A DNA stretch of 64,000 bases, taken from contig NZ_JAVBXD010000026.1 in NCBI RefSeq assembly GCF_030756675.1, positions 1 to 64,000 on the forward strand, read 5' to 3'. Shown in pieces: positions 17,486 to 28,910 of this stretch; positions within the stretch are counted from its first letter, which is position 1; each line of letters opens with the position of its first letter. The notes under the pieces were generated by a model that did no database searches, was not told where the DNA came from, and worked only from the letters and a program-made list of their open reading frames with translations. Position numbers and translations under genes: made by a program. The stretch comes from Bacillus multifaciens (GTDB lineage: Bacteria; Bacillota; Bacilli; Bacillales; Bacillaceae_G).

Positions 17486-18307
17486 CTAAATTCGCCGTGC
17501 CCACATACCATATGACGGAAAAACCTCTTTCAACTTCGCAAACGTTTCATCACACCACGCTTTGGAGTTGAAATCACCAATAACGATACGCTGATTACCA
17601 TCATCAAGCGATTGCGTCCACATTCCGTAGTCAGGGAAAATATCTTTGATTGTGTGGTATACATCTTCCATCCATCCAATTGAATTGAAGTCTCCTACAA
17701 AAATACGATACAATTCCTGAGCATTTGTGAACCATTCGAGCGGTTTATCTCCGTTTAAAGCATTTAGATCTACTTTTCCAATTCCATCAAGCCATCCCCC
17801 TGTTTCACCATCTGCATATTGCCATAAGTCGCATGCATATTTAGGTTTTCTTCCTCCATATCGTGGAATCCATAAGAAATCAGCTTGTACATTTTGTAAC
17901 CCGTAAGATCCATGCATATGATGCGATACATATAAGCCAACTTTCCAACCCGCATCCTGACAAGTAGTAATAAATACTTGTGTTGCTTCTGCTAGATTCG
18001 TAGCTCCGCAGCTTGCTAGCGTATCATCTTCAACATCTAACACAAGAAATTTTGCATTTGGATTTACGCGTGCCAGAAAATCTTCGGCCTCGACAATGGC
18101 ATCTGTAATGCTTACATAACAGCCGTAAGCATAAGCGGCATGGGGAATTCCATATGTTTCTAAATTTTGGACATGTTCATTGTACAGTGGGTCTATCTTC
18201 CTTGAGCCATATTGAACGCGGCAGATTGCTAGATCCAGTTGCGACGCAGCAATATCCCAATCGATATTATCATTGTATTTTGATAGATCTACGATATGTT
18301 TCGTCAT
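17486..18307 (-). CDS. GH25-type lysozyme/endolysin with two C-terminal repeats
   Basis: A 273-residue muramidase-like protein. Residues 1-195 fit the GH25 barrel: Asp7 in VDLSKYN, the DxE strand LVLDVEDD near residue 95, and DLWQYADGETGG near 165. Residues about 200-273 are two copies of an aromatic unit (RIFVGDFNS...FPDYGMW and RIVIGDFNS...FPSYGMW), presumably wall-binding. No signal peptide is present, as in phage endolysins, yet no holin or other phage gene is near. It may be a phage-derived or spore/mother-cell lysin. Confidence 0.8.
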   Translation of the reverse strand: MTKHIVDLSKYNDNIDWDIAASQLDLAICRVQYGSRKIDPLYNEHVQNLETYGIPHAAYAYGCYVSITDAIVEAEDFLARVNPNAKFLVLDVEDDTLASCGATNLAEATQVFITTCQDAGWKVGLYVSHHMHGSYGLQNVQADFLWIPRYGGRKPKYACDLWQYADGETGGWLDGIGKVDLNALNGDKPLEWFTNAQELYRIFVGDFNSIGWMEDVYHTIKDIFPDYGMWTQSLDDGNQRIVIGDFNSKAWCDETFAKLKEVFPSYGMWARRI

Positions 18308-18430
18308 GATTCAACATCTCCCTTTTTCGTTTTCATAATATAAATAATCGTTCTACAAGCATATTTGGCAATTGCTGTCTTAAAATAATTCTGATTTAAA
18401 GTAATCTCCACCTACTATCCATTCACACAA

Positions 18431-18473
18431 AAAAACCACACTGTTTCTAAACATTTAGAAACAGTGTGGTTTT
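18431..18473 (-). terminator. Terminator of glpD
   Basis: Hairpin AACCACACTGTTTCTAAA / TTTAGAAACAGTGTGGTT just downstream of the glpD stop, with a T-run on the minus strand. Confidence 0.8.
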
Positions 18474-18478
18474 CATTT

Positions 18479-20161
18479 TTATGCTAACGCAGATGCCTGA
18501 TCTTGTTGATCGACCGGTACAACTGCATCTGTTAATGCTGCGTCTAATTCAGCTGTATATTTCCGCTTCTCTTCCCCGCTCCAGTTTAATGCTTCTGCCA
18601 TGTAGCCAGTAACAGCGTCTTTCCATTCATATACCCAGTGAATATTGAAGAATACTGCTCCAGTGCGGCGTACGAAGAAATCGACTGGTTTTGTTGTCAT
18701 TTCGAACTCCATTGCGTATACAAGTGGAAGAAGTACATCAAGCGGCATGTTATGGCGCTCTGCATCTCCTTTATATTCTTTCGCTAATTCGAAGAGTACA
18801 TCGACGTTTGAACCGTAGAATTTTGCAAATTGCTCTGCTTGTTCTACTGTTAAACCGTATTTTTTTCCTTCTTGTGCTTTTTTCGCAATGAATGCCCTGA
18901 AGTGTTTCGAACCGCCCACATGACCGCCAGAGATTGGCATATGTTTCGTTGTACTTGCTGGGTATGAGCCGTGACCTTCTTTTTGCATTAAAGATGTTAC
19001 ATAATCTAGAACCATCTCTGCCATTTTGCGGTATCCTGTTAATTTTCCGCCGGCAATTGTGATTAAACCAGATTCAGAAGTCCAAATTTCATCTTTACGA
19101 GAAATTTCAGATGCGCTCTTTCCTTCTTCATAAATTAATGGACGAACGCCTGCCCAGCTTGATTCAATGTCCTTCTCTGTAATTTTTACGCTCGGGAACA
19201 TGTAGTTAATCGCGTTAATAATGTATGTGCGATCTTCTGTTGTCATTTTTGGCACCGCTGCATCTTTATCATAGAATGTATCAGTTGTACCTACGTATGT
19301 TTTACCTCCGCGCGGAATCGCAAATACCATACGTCCATCTGGCGTATCAAAGTAGATTGCCTGCCCTAATGGGAAACGTTTTTGATCGATGACAAGGTGC
19401 ACACCTTTTGATAACTGCAGTACTTTCCCTTTTTTCGAATTATCTTTTTCACGAAGTGTATCGACCCAAGGACCTGCTGCGTTAACGATCTTTTTACCGT
19501 ACACTTCATATACGTTTCCGTCTAATAAGTCGACTACACGGACGCCGCATACTTTTCCATCTTTGTATAAGAAGCTGTCTACTTTCGCATAGTTGACTGC
19601 TTTTGCACCATGTTTGATTGCTTCTTTCATGACTTCGATTGTTAAACGTGCATCGTCTGTACGATATTCTACGTAGTAACCGCCGCCTTTTAACCCTTCT
19701 TGTTTCACAAGCGGTTCTCTCTTCATCGTTTCTTCGCGGCTAAACATTTTTCTGCGCTCGCTTTTCTTAACCCCTGCTAAAAAGTCGTATACACGAAGAC
19801 CGATTGATGTACTAAATGCACCGAACGTACCGCCTGTATGGAACGGCAGCAGCATCCACTCCGGTGTTGTTACGTGAGGACCGTTTTCATATACAATGGC
19901 ACGTTCCTTCCCAACTTCAGCGACCATTTTCACTTCAAATTGTTTTAAATAACGTAAACCGCCGTGAACAAGCTTTGTAGAACGACTTGATGTACCTGCT
20001 GCAAAGTCTTGCATTTCAAATACAATTGTTGATAATCCGCGTTTTGCTCCGTCTAGTGCAATACCAGCACCCGTGATTCCACCGCCGATAACAATCACAT
20101 CTACCTCTTGTTTATTTACTTCATTTAAAACATTTTGACGTTGTTTACTTGAGAATTTCAT
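18479..20161 (-). CDS. glpD: Aerobic glycerol-3-phosphate dehydrogenase GlpD
   Basis: A 560-residue membrane-associated FAD enzyme that oxidises glycerol-3-phosphate to dihydroxyacetone phosphate and feeds electrons to quinone. The FAD-binding motif is VIVIGGGITGAGIALDGAKRG at residues 24-44. GTSSRSTKLVHGGLRYL and TIAGGKLTGYRKMAE are further family blocks. The start follows GGGAGG. It is separated from glpK by a leader carrying a terminator, the target of GlpP antitermination. Confidence 0.97.
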   Translation of the reverse strand: MKFSSKQRQNVLNEVNKQEVDVIVIGGGITGAGIALDGAKRGLSTIVFEMQDFAAGTSSRSTKLVHGGLRYLKQFEVKMVAEVGKERAIVYENGPHVTTPEWMLLPFHTGGTFGAFSTSIGLRVYDFLAGVKKSERRKMFSREETMKREPLVKQEGLKGGGYYVEYRTDDARLTIEVMKEAIKHGAKAVNYAKVDSFLYKDGKVCGVRVVDLLDGNVYEVYGKKIVNAAGPWVDTLREKDNSKKGKVLQLSKGVHLVIDQKRFPLGQAIYFDTPDGRMVFAIPRGGKTYVGTTDTFYDKDAAVPKMTTEDRTYIINAINYMFPSVKITEKDIESSWAGVRPLIYEEGKSASEISRKDEIWTSESGLITIAGGKLTGYRKMAEMVLDYVTSLMQKEGHGSYPASTTKHMPISGGHVGGSKHFRAFIAKKAQEGKKYGLTVEQAEQFAKFYGSNVDVLFELAKEYKGDAERHNMPLDVLLPLVYAMEFEMTTKPVDFFVRRTGAVFFNIHWVYEWKDAVTGYMAEALNWSGEEKRKYTAELDAALTDAVVPVDQQDQASALA

Positions 20162-20189
20162 GGTAATTCCTCCCTTTTATTACGAAAAA

Positions 20190-20243
20190 AAGAGACCACA
20201 AACATCACCATAGAATTGCTTCTATAGCGCGCTGTGGTCTCTC
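20190..20243 (-). promoter_or_regulatory. glpD leader terminator/antiterminator (GlpP target)
   Basis: On the minus strand, arms GAGACCACA and TGTGGTCTC enclose a secondary CTATAGAAGC/ATTCTATGG stem, followed by T7, between glpK and glpD. In B. subtilis GlpP binds the glpD leader and prevents termination when glycerol-3-phosphate is present. The glpF leader has a stem of the same type with the shared segment TCTATAGAA. Confidence 0.75.
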
Positions 20244-20294
20244 CAAATCTCCTACCGAATTATTAACTTATCATTATTATAACACTGTTTATAA

Positions 20295-22620
<2,326 letters not shown>

Positions 22621-22697
22621 ATAACCCCTCCATGCTCAAATTAAAACACCCTCAGTGAAAGAGAAAATTGAATGTCCATTCATTTTCAAAAGAAAAA

Positions 22698-22749
22698 AAT
22701 CCACAAATGCACGCTTCTATAGAATCATAGAAACAATGAAATGTGGATC
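22698..22749 (-). promoter_or_regulatory. glpF leader terminator/antiterminator (GlpP target)
   Basis: On the minus strand, arms ATCCACA and TGTGGAT enclose a TTCTATGATTCTATAGAA stem and end in a T-rich run, between the glpF promoter and gene. It parallels the glpD leader. Confidence 0.75.
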
Positions 22750-22786
22750 TCTTCTTTTCTCCGTCACGTTTATTAACTTGTTTATA

Positions 22787-22815
22787 ATGTTAACCCCAAT
22801 TGAAAGCGGTGTCAA
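22787..22815 (-). promoter_or_regulatory. glpF promoter overlapped by a cre site
   Basis: On the minus strand, -35 TTGACA (22815-22810), a 17-bp spacer and -10 TAACAT (22792-22787). The -35 region overlaps TGACACCGCTTTCA (22814-22801), which fits the CcpA cre consensus TGWAANCGNTNWCA at 13 of 14 positions. Catabolite repression of glycerol uptake is therefore expected. Confidence 0.8.
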
Positions 22816-22836
22816 TTAATTTTTTTCATTTTTTTG

Positions 22837-23397
22837 TCACTTTTTATGAAAATGTTTCCATAATTCTTTCTTTGACGTTGTAATCGCTGTCGCACCAGCT
22901 GCTAGAGCCCTTTCCACATCATCCACACTGCGAATAAATCCGCCTGCTAAAATAGGTAACCCAGTCCGCTCTTTCACCTCCGTAATTACATCCACTAAAG
23001 CCCCTGGCAGCACTTCAATGTAATCTGGCTTTGTCTTTTCTAAAAGAGCACAACTCTTTTCCATTGCACTAGAATCAATTAAGAAAACACGTTGAATCGC
23101 AACAACACCTTTTTGCTTCGCTTTCATAATCACACTAGACCTCGTAGATAACACCCCGTACGGGTGAAACTCTTGGCATATATATTCCGTTGCATACGCA
23201 TCACTTTGCAAGCCGTGAATTAAATCCACGTGTAAAAAGACTTTTTTACAATACTGCTTTGCAAGAGTAATAACACTTTTCAACTGAGCAACATGAATAT
23301 CAAGAATAACGATATATTCATAGGAACTATGCAATAACTTCTCTAAATCTTTAATTTGCCGAACTGCTGGTAATATTTTTTGTTCATGAAATTCCAT
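22837..23397 (-). CDS. glpP: Glycerol uptake operon antiterminator GlpP
   Basis: A 186-residue RNA-binding antiterminator that, with glycerol-3-phosphate, allows read-through of glpFK and glpD leaders. It has the compact TIM-barrel-like pattern of the family: VFLHVDLIHGLQSDAYATEYI, GVLSTRSSVI, IEVLPGALVDVI and LPILAGGFIRS. It lies immediately upstream of the glpF promoter, as in B. subtilis. Confidence 0.95.
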   Translation of the reverse strand: MEFHEQKILPAVRQIKDLEKLLHSSYEYIVILDIHVAQLKSVITLAKQYCKKVFLHVDLIHGLQSDAYATEYICQEFHPYGVLSTRSSVIMKAKQKGVVAIQRVFLIDSSAMEKSCALLEKTKPDYIEVLPGALVDVITEVKERTGLPILAGGFIRSVDDVERALAAGATAITTSKKELWKHFHKK

Positions 23398-23512
23398 ACG
23401 AAAAGCCCCTTTTTTTGTATCTTCCTATTTCTTATAGTACACAAATTAAGGAAAAAGAAAAGATGGGACCTTTTTCGTTCCAGCTTTTACGTCGTTTTTT
23501 TGTCGAATGGTC

Positions 23513-23635
23513 TTTATCCCGCATTAACGGGCAGTAAAAGCAGGGAATCACTGAGAAGAAAACTGCCCGTAAAAGCCCGATTGGTTCAACTAACCATCAG
23601 TGAGAAAAGCGTCACTGATGGAAGTTTCACTTTAT
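23513..23635. repeat. bcr1-like repeat, copy B (123 bp, internally shortened)
   Basis: Bounded by TTTAT at 23513-23517 and 23631-23635. It has the same ends as copy A (CCCGCATTAACGGGCAG, AGTTTCACTTTAT) but a shorter internal arm. The terminal stem-loop differs in sequence from copy A while staying complementary (CATCAGTGA / TCACTGATG). Confidence 0.7.
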
Positions 23636-23641
23636 CCCGTG

Positions 23642-23724
23642 TCGAATCGCCGATATATTGTAAAAAGCGCCGATAAATGATCTACTTCCGCCGATATATT
23701 GCGAAAAGCGCCGATATTAGCAGA
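23642..23724. repeat. Short repeat array CGCCGATATATTG / CGCCGATAAATG
   Basis: Four units based on GCCGATAtA(t/a)TG separated by AAAAGCG or short spacers. A related four-unit array in the opposite orientation lies at 36957-37042. The role is unknown. Confidence 0.6.
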
Positions 23725-23728
23725 CACG

Positions 23729-23757
23729 AAAAAACGGGACTGATCGTCAGTCCCGTA
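23729..23757 (-). terminator. Terminator of the PhnB-like VOC gene
   Basis: Hairpin ACGGGACTGA / TCAGTCCCGT with a T-run on the minus strand. Confidence 0.8.
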
Positions 23758-23764
23758 CAATGAC

Positions 23765-24193
23765 TTACATATTAGCGCCTTGCGTTGAAACTTGCCACTC
23801 TACGCCGAATTTATCTTTGACTTGGCCGTATGCTGGACTCCAAAACGTTTCTTGAAGCGGCATTATAACTTGGCCACCATCTTGTAATTTTTCAAACACT
23901 TCTTGTGATTTTTCTGCATTTTGTATGTGAATAGCGATCGTTACTTGCGATCCAACTTGTTGCGGCTGACCTGGGAATGTGTCAGAAATCATCAAATCCG
24001 TATTGCCAATTTTTAAATGCGCATGTATAACGCGGTCTTTCGCCTCAACAGGAACCGGGAATTCCGGATTTTCAGGCATGTCTCCAAACGTTTGAAGGCT
24101 TACAACTTTTGCATCCAATGCATGTTCATAAAACTTAACAACCTCTTGTCCATCACCATTCGTCACTACATACGGGTTAATACCTAAAATCAT
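23765..24193 (-). CDS. VOC-family (PhnB/glyoxalase-like) protein
   Basis: A 142-residue two-module VOC protein of the PhnB-like type (MILGINPYVVTNGDGQEVVKFYEHAL ... FWSPAYGQVKDKFGVEWQV). Such proteins bind small substrates or drugs in a dimeric metal pocket. The actual reaction is unknown. The ATG at 24193 is preferred over a GTG three codons earlier because it has AGAGG at eight bases. Confidence 0.8.
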   Translation of the reverse strand: MILGINPYVVTNGDGQEVVKFYEHALDAKVVSLQTFGDMPENPEFPVPVEAKDRVIHAHLKIGNTDLMISDTFPGQPQQVGSQVTIAIHIQNAEKSQEVFEKLQDGGQVIMPLQETFWSPAYGQVKDKFGVEWQVSTQGANM

Positions 24194-24490
24194 CACAAGC
24201 ACCTCTTTCTAAAATGTTTAACATATGCAATCGCAATACAGAACATACGTTTCTATTATTTTATCATATATTACATGTTTATGGAACTATTCTACTTCGT
24301 TTGTGCAATGAAAAAAATCGACATTTTTTTATAACCCCGCTCGAGTTTCGTGATACCCATCTTCTTTTAAAGTACTCATACCATAGACTCCTTATGTATA
24401 AATTCACAATATCCTTTCGCTTATACATGAAAATGTTCTAAAGGTAGAAATGCTTGAAATATAAATATAATTGAAAGGAGTGAGACAGGA

Positions 24491-24871
24491 ATGGAAACCA
24501 GTACCTTTTTCGGACTGTTTTGGGGATGGGTGATTGTTATCATATCAGGAATACTTTTCGTACGCCCATCAGTACTGCGTGAGCTAAAAAAATTAGTAGT
24601 CGTAGACAGAGGATCTGGAATTATGTATGGCTTTCTATCTATTTTTTTAGGGCTAGGCACTATTATCCTGCATAATGTATGGACACTCAACTGGCAAGGA
24701 TTTATCACAATCATTGCATGGCTCTCGCTATTAAAAGGAATTTACATCATTGCATACCCAGAACCATCTAAGAAAACCGACTTCGAAGTACGAATACTAT
24801 CTACACGTATAGTACTTGCTATTATTAGTGCGTTGGCTCTATGGATGCTTGTAGTAATCTATATGAAATAA
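24491..24871 (+). CDS. Four-helix integral membrane protein
   Basis: A 126-residue protein with four predicted membrane helices (about 5-24, 44-62, 67-88, 103-123). The charged loop ELKKLVVVDRG after helix 1 is presumably cytoplasmic. No family was recognised. The start is preceded by GAAAGGAGTG. It stands alone, 51 bp before the next gene in the same direction. Confidence 0.65.
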   Translation: METSTFFGLFWGWVIVIISGILFVRPSVLRELKKLVVVDRGSGIMYGFLSIFLGLGTIILHNVWTLNWQGFITIIAWLSLLKGIYIIAYPEPSKKTDFEVRILSTRIVLAIISALALWMLVVIYMK

Positions 24872-24922
24872 ACTAGAAATCCGCATGTTCCTGATGCTAC
24901 CCCGTTTAAAGGAGATGAGTAG

Positions 24923-25336
24923 ATGAAGCTGAATCACTTGAATTTATGCGTAAATGACTTGTCAGAAGCGAGAAATTTTTTTGAAACATTTTTTGATTTT
25001 CAATTTTTAGAAGCGAAAGGAAAAGCTCTTGTAGTAATGAGTGATAATGATGGATTTATTCTTGTATTAAGCGATCCAAAAGCGTTTAAAGATGGAAAAG
25101 ATGCGACATACCCAGAAGCTTTTCATATTGGCTTCTTAGTAGAAGAACCAAGTGGAGTTGATCAAGTATATAATCGCTTAATAGAGGGAGGTATAAGAAT
25201 AGATAAAGAACCATATAAGGTGAGAGGAAATAGTTACGGCTTCTACTTTACAATGTTTAATGGATTGATGATCGAGGTTTCTTGCCTTGACTATAAAGAT
25301 GGGAAAAGAATCTCAAGACTTAATAGCACAACATAA
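24923..25336 (+). CDS. VOC-family glyoxalase/bleomycin-resistance-like protein
   Basis: A 137-residue single-domain VOC protein. HLNLCVNDLSEARNFFETFFDF gives the first beta-alpha-beta module with a potential metal His5. FHIGFLVEEPSGVDQVYNRL begins the second, and MIEVSC supplies the C-terminal Glu ligand. The substrate is unknown. Ribosome-binding site AAAGGAGATG. Confidence 0.8.
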   Translation: MKLNHLNLCVNDLSEARNFFETFFDFQFLEAKGKALVVMSDNDGFILVLSDPKAFKDGKDATYPEAFHIGFLVEEPSGVDQVYNRLIEGGIRIDKEPYKVRGNSYGFYFTMFNGLMIEVSCLDYKDGKRISRLNSTT

Positions 25337-25401
25337 CTTATAAAGCATCACAACAGAAAAAGGATGGTAACCAATCGGCTACTCATCCTCTTTCGGAGTT
25401 A

Positions 25402-25602
25402 TTAAAGTAAAACAGAATCCTTATCGCTTTCTTGATTACGTCGCTCGCGCTCTTCCGCGAGGCGTTTCATATAGACTTCGCCTTCTTTTTCAATAAACTC
25501 ATTATCCATTTCTTGCTCTTTTTTAGACGTATATAAGACCATATAACCACTCACAACAATTCCAATAATAATGAGATAAACCCACCATGGTAAAGTTTGC
25601 AT
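25402..25602 (-). CDS. yhaL: Sporulation protein YhaL
   Basis: A 66-residue single-pass membrane protein. PWWVYLIIIGIVVSGYMVLY is the N-terminal helix, followed by the charged tail EFIEKEGEVYMKRLAEERERR typical of the Spore_YhaL family. In B. subtilis yhaL adjoins yhaM. Here about 6 kb with inhA and a drug-exporter operon lie between the two. Confidence 0.82.
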   Translation of the reverse strand: MQTLPWWVYLIIIGIVVSGYMVLYTSKKEQEMDNEFIEKEGEVYMKRLAEERERRNQESDKDSVLL

Positions 25603-25681
25603 TCGAGTTCCTTCCTTTCATCAGACAAGCTTTGTTAGTTTCACTGTATGAAAGAAAGAGAGATTTTATGACTACTATATT

Positions 25682-25845
25682 TATTCTATATGAATCCATT
25701 TTGATTTTCCGACATATAGATTGCTGCTATGCAGAAAAAAAGGAGCTTCCACCCGCTTTCTCCCTTTGTTTAAACTTCGCATGTGGCAGTCTTCTATGCA
25801 TGGCCAGATGCTCTCGCCCACCTAAAAAAGATGATTTTATATAGT
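25682..25845. repeat. Dispersed repeat family R, copy 1
   Basis: Core words include TTTCTCCCTTTGTTTAAACT, GCATGTGGCAG, and TCTATGCATGGCCAGATGCT followed by CTCGCCCACC and an A-run. The same order is found at 28542-28789, 31369-31610, 32645-32842, 55568-55782 and 57930-58133. This copy lies just downstream of inhA. Confidence 0.7.
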
Positions 25846-25864
25846 TGTAAGCACTAAAACAAAA

Positions 25865-25899
25865 GAAATAAGAGTAGTTAAAATACCTACTCTTATTTC
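25865..25899 (-). terminator. Terminator of inhA
   Basis: Hairpin AAATAAGAGTAG / CTACTCTTATTT followed by T residues on the minus strand. Confidence 0.75.
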
Positions 25900-25935
25900 T
25901 AGTTACATAACTATGCATCAGTTTACCTTCTGAAC

Positions 25936-28323
25936 TTAACGATGAATCCAAACTGCTCCTGCAGTCTTATCATCCGCTTGACCTACTACTTCAAACTTCA
26001 GTCCAAGCTTCGGAACTTTTCGTCCTGCATCTGGAATTAACGTGTTCATGTATACTTTAGAATCATCAAACTTCGCCACACCTGGTAATCCTTTATAATC
26101 AAATACTCCGCGTGATGGTGAATTTACTTTCCACGCTGGTGTTTGATCAAATGAGAACGCAGCATCTGCAATTTGATAACGCGTACTACTTTTCACAGAC
26201 GGCTGACCATTTAATGTTCCTACAATCGCTTCTGGATGAGAATCTACTACCCCAAGGAATCCTTCGCCTGGATGTACACCAACCCAGTTATCTGTAAAGC
26301 TTTGGTCTGCATACCATACAACAAGTCCTGTATTGTAGACTGGACCGCGTCCGTATTGCAACGCTTCATCAGAACCAGAATAGTTTCTCCACTCCAAATA
26401 GTAGTTATTTTTCTTATAGTCAATTCCATTAGAAACAGTAAAGCCTTTTAAAGTAAAGCTTGATTGCCCCTCTGCATCATCAGATAACACAACTTTACCA
26501 TCTACTGTTAAAGCCGCATTATCAAGTGCAAATCCTCTGTAAGCTACAGCAATATCTGTTAAATAGTCAAATTGTAGTTTTACTTTCTTGCCTTTGAATT
26601 GACTTAAATCATAAGATTTATCAATCCACTTATCATTTGTTGTATCGACACCATTCTTGATGTCTTTGTCACCCATTCTATCAAGCTTTGTTTTCGTTCC
26701 ATCTTCTGCAATCGCATATACATCAACGAAATCATATTTTGCTTCTAATTCATAGAATGCTTTGTAATCAAATTTTGCAGTCGTTGCATTTGTTAAATCG
26801 AATAATGGCGTTTCTAATGTTGTGTGGATGTCATTTCCTTTTGTACTATAGTAAAACTTCTGTCCAAAACCAGGTTCAATGTTTTTCACTTCTTTATCAG
26901 GTAAGTTCACACGAACAATTCCTGGACGTTTTGACTTCGTAACACTTTGATCTAAATACACTGCCGACCCGATACCACGAAGTTTATCATAGTCTACCTC
27001 AGTAATATTCGCCCAGTTACCCTTCATATTTTTTTGGAAGAACTCTTTATTTTGCGGAGAGAAACTTGTCGGTTCTGTTCCAGCAACTCTTCCAGCCCAG
27101 CTGCCGCCGCTCATAATAGACCAAGCTTCAACCGGCTCACCTTGTCCTGAATACTTTGTGTCGTACTCATCTGGTAAACCTAAATCATGACCGAATTCAT
27201 GAGCAAATACACCAACCGCACCGTCTTCAGGCTCAATTGTGTAATCATACGCAGCCATCTTTCCATCCCATCTTTGTACAGATGATTTCGTGCCATCAAT
27301 TGCATAAGGTTTTGCACCAAGTTTTGAACGGTGAGACCAAATTGCATTATCTTTCAACTTTCCACCGCCAGCTTCTTGACCAACACCAGCGTGAACAACC
27401 ATTAAATGATCAATAATTCCATCTGGCTCATTTTTATTGCCGTCACCATTGTAATCGTATTGATCAAACTGATCATAATCAGCTAAATTAATTCCCTTTT
27501 CCACTGCTGCTTTTAACGCGTCTTTTACTAAATCACGTGGCCCTAAAGGTCCTTTATTATCATGACCGCTACCAGCATCAGAACCGTAATCAGCTGCTTT
27601 ACCTGGAACAGTCAACCATTCTGTTACCGTACCGTCAACTGTATAGCTGCCGCCTGATTGCTCTTCATAATATTGCTTAAATGTTTTAATGTCCGTGCCA
27701 TTGAATAATGTAAACGGCTCATCCCCAAACAGCATATTTTGATAATGCTCACGATTAAAATCATTTGAATACATATATCCTTGTTCTTGATCAATATTGT
27801 TATGTTTAAAATCACTATATTCTACAAGAAGCACAAGAACTTTATCTTTGCGCACAGAACCATTATAATGTGCTTGCTTCGCTGAAGAAGTTGGCACTTT
27901 CCCATTTAGCTTTCCAGAATTTAATCCAGGTACTTGTCCATTTCCTGCACCATTCTCTTTTTGATTCTGCTGCTCTTTCTCTTTCATCTTTTCATCTTTT
28001 ACTTTTTTCATAAAGTCAGTAGCTTCTTGCGTAAGGCTGTCTTCTGGCGTTGTTTCCTTTCCAGGATTTTCGCCTTTCTTCTTCTCTATATATTTCTCTA
28101 CAGCCTTTGCCGTTTCTGCTTGTGATGCAGAAGAATCAATAACCCCGCGTTCCTTCAACGCATTTGCCAAGCGATCCTCCGGTATTAAATGCTCATCTAT
28201 GAAACTAGATGACGCTGATGGTGATTCTGCATAAGCAGCATGATCACCGAAAGCAAACATAGAACTTAGCATAGCCCCAGTTGCCAACACTGAAAAAGTT
28301 TTTAATTTTCTGTTCTTTTTCAA
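25936..28323 (-). CDS. inhA: Immune inhibitor A-type M6 metalloprotease
   Basis: A 795-residue secreted zinc protease. The signal peptide ends near AAYA (residue 32). A propeptide with an acidic, Lys-rich segment covers about 33-150. The zinc motif is His375-Glu-Phe-Gly-His379 in [15 protein letters not shown], with the distal met-turn [10 protein letters not shown]. The C-terminal half carries a jelly-roll-like domain ([17 protein letters not shown]) and a VEG-like domain. InhA proteases cleave host antimicrobial peptides and matrix proteins. Which of the InhA paralogues this is cannot be settled here. No PlcR box (TATGNAN4TNCATA) was seen upstream. It is bracketed by two copies of repeat family R. 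Confidence 0.93.
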   Translation of the reverse strand: MKKNRKLKTFSVLATGAMLSSMFAFGDHAAYAESPSASSSFIDEHLIPEDRLANALKERGVIDSSASQAETAKAVEKYIEKKKGENPGKETTPEDSLTQEATDFMKKVKDEKMKEKEQQNQKENGAGNGQVPGLNSGKLNGKVPTSSAKQAHYNGSVRKDKVLVLLVEYSDFKHNNIDQEQGYMYSNDFNREHYQNMLFGDEPFTLFNGTDIKTFKQYYEEQSGGSYTVDGTVTEWLTVPGKAADYGSDAGSGHDNKGPLGPRDLVKDALKAAVEKGINLADYDQFDQYDYNGDGNKNEPDGIIDHLMVVHAGVGQEAGGGKLKDNAIWSHRSKLGAKPYAIDGTKSSVQRWDGKMAAYDYTIEPEDGAVGVFAHEFGHDLGLPDEYDTKYSGQGEPVEAWSIMSGGSWAGRVAGTEPTSFSPQNKEFFQKNMKGNWANITEVDYDKLRGIGSAVYLDQSVTKSKRPGIVRVNLPDKEVKNIEPGFGQKFYYSTKGNDIHTTLETPLFDLTNATTAKFDYKAFYELEAKYDFVDVYAIAEDGTKTKLDRMGDKDIKNGVDTTNDKWIDKSYDLSQFKGKKVKLQFDYLTDIAVAYRGFALDNAALTVDGKVVLSDDAEGQSSFTLKGFTVSNGIDYKKNNYYLEWRNYSGSDEALQYGRGPVYNTGLVVWYADQSFTDNWVGVHPGEGFLGVVDSHPEAIVGTLNGQPSVKSSTRYQIADAAFSFDQTPAWKVNSPSRGVFDYKGLPGVAKFDDSKVYMNTLIPDAGRKVPKLGLKFEVVGQADDKTAGAVWIHR

Positions 28324-28541
28324 CGTAGTCCCTCCCCTATTATGTATAAGTTGTCGACTTTTTGTGTCGACATTTCTATATTATTATCGATTGATGTAAT
28401 TTTCAATATTTTTGTAATATACCGAAAATTACAAACTGACTTTATGTTAGAATAACAAAACAACTACAGAAATGATGGTTATTTCAAATCATTTCCACTT
28501 TTTGTGTTGAATAATAAAGGCATTAAAAGTAATAGCAGCTT
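28324..28541. promoter_or_regulatory. inhA upstream region
   Basis: No gene. It contains GTCGACTTTTTGTGTCGAC at about 28354-28373, two GTCGAC palindromes able to pair, near the expected promoter of inhA. A regulator site is possible but unproven. Confidence 0.35.
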
Positions 28542-28789
28542 GTAACTACTCAGCCATACATTTCATTTAGAAGTTTGATAAGGAGTATAATTCCAGCGAA
28601 AATACACTTACCTATAATTGCTTCCATGAAGATAAAAATGGACCTAGCCCTCGCTGCCTTTCTTTATTTTCAAACTTTGCGCGTGGCAGGAAAAGGCCCT
28701 GACCGCTTCTACAACATAGCCAGTCCCTCCCAGGCCACTTAAAAAAAATGCTTTTCTATCGGTTTTTCATAGAGTGACTGAGTAGTTAT
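28542..28789. repeat. Dispersed repeat family R, copy 2, with terminal inverted repeats
   Basis: Begins GTAACTACTCAG (28542-28553) and ends with the complement CTGAGTAGTTAT (28778-28789). The core GGCAGGAAAAGGCCCTGACC lies between. It separates inhA from the MFS exporter gene. Confidence 0.7.
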
Positions 28790-28811
28790 AGTAGCTTTTT
28801 CATTTATAGAA

Positions 28812-28875
28812 AACATAAAAGTAGCTAACAATCAATGAAAAAATTTTCAACCTCCACTGATTATTAGCTACTCTC
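28812..28875 (-). terminator. Terminator of the MFS exporter gene
   Basis: Imperfect hairpin GTAGCTAACAATCAATG / CACTGATTATTAGCTAC with a large loop and a T-rich end on the minus strand. Confidence 0.6.
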
Positions 28876-28910
28876 TAACTTCTTTACTAAATTTTGAAAT
28901 GAAAATATCG

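Noticed and set aside
28324-28541. PlcR box upstream of inhA
   Set aside because: No word fits TATGNAN4TNCATA; control by PlcR cannot be claimed.
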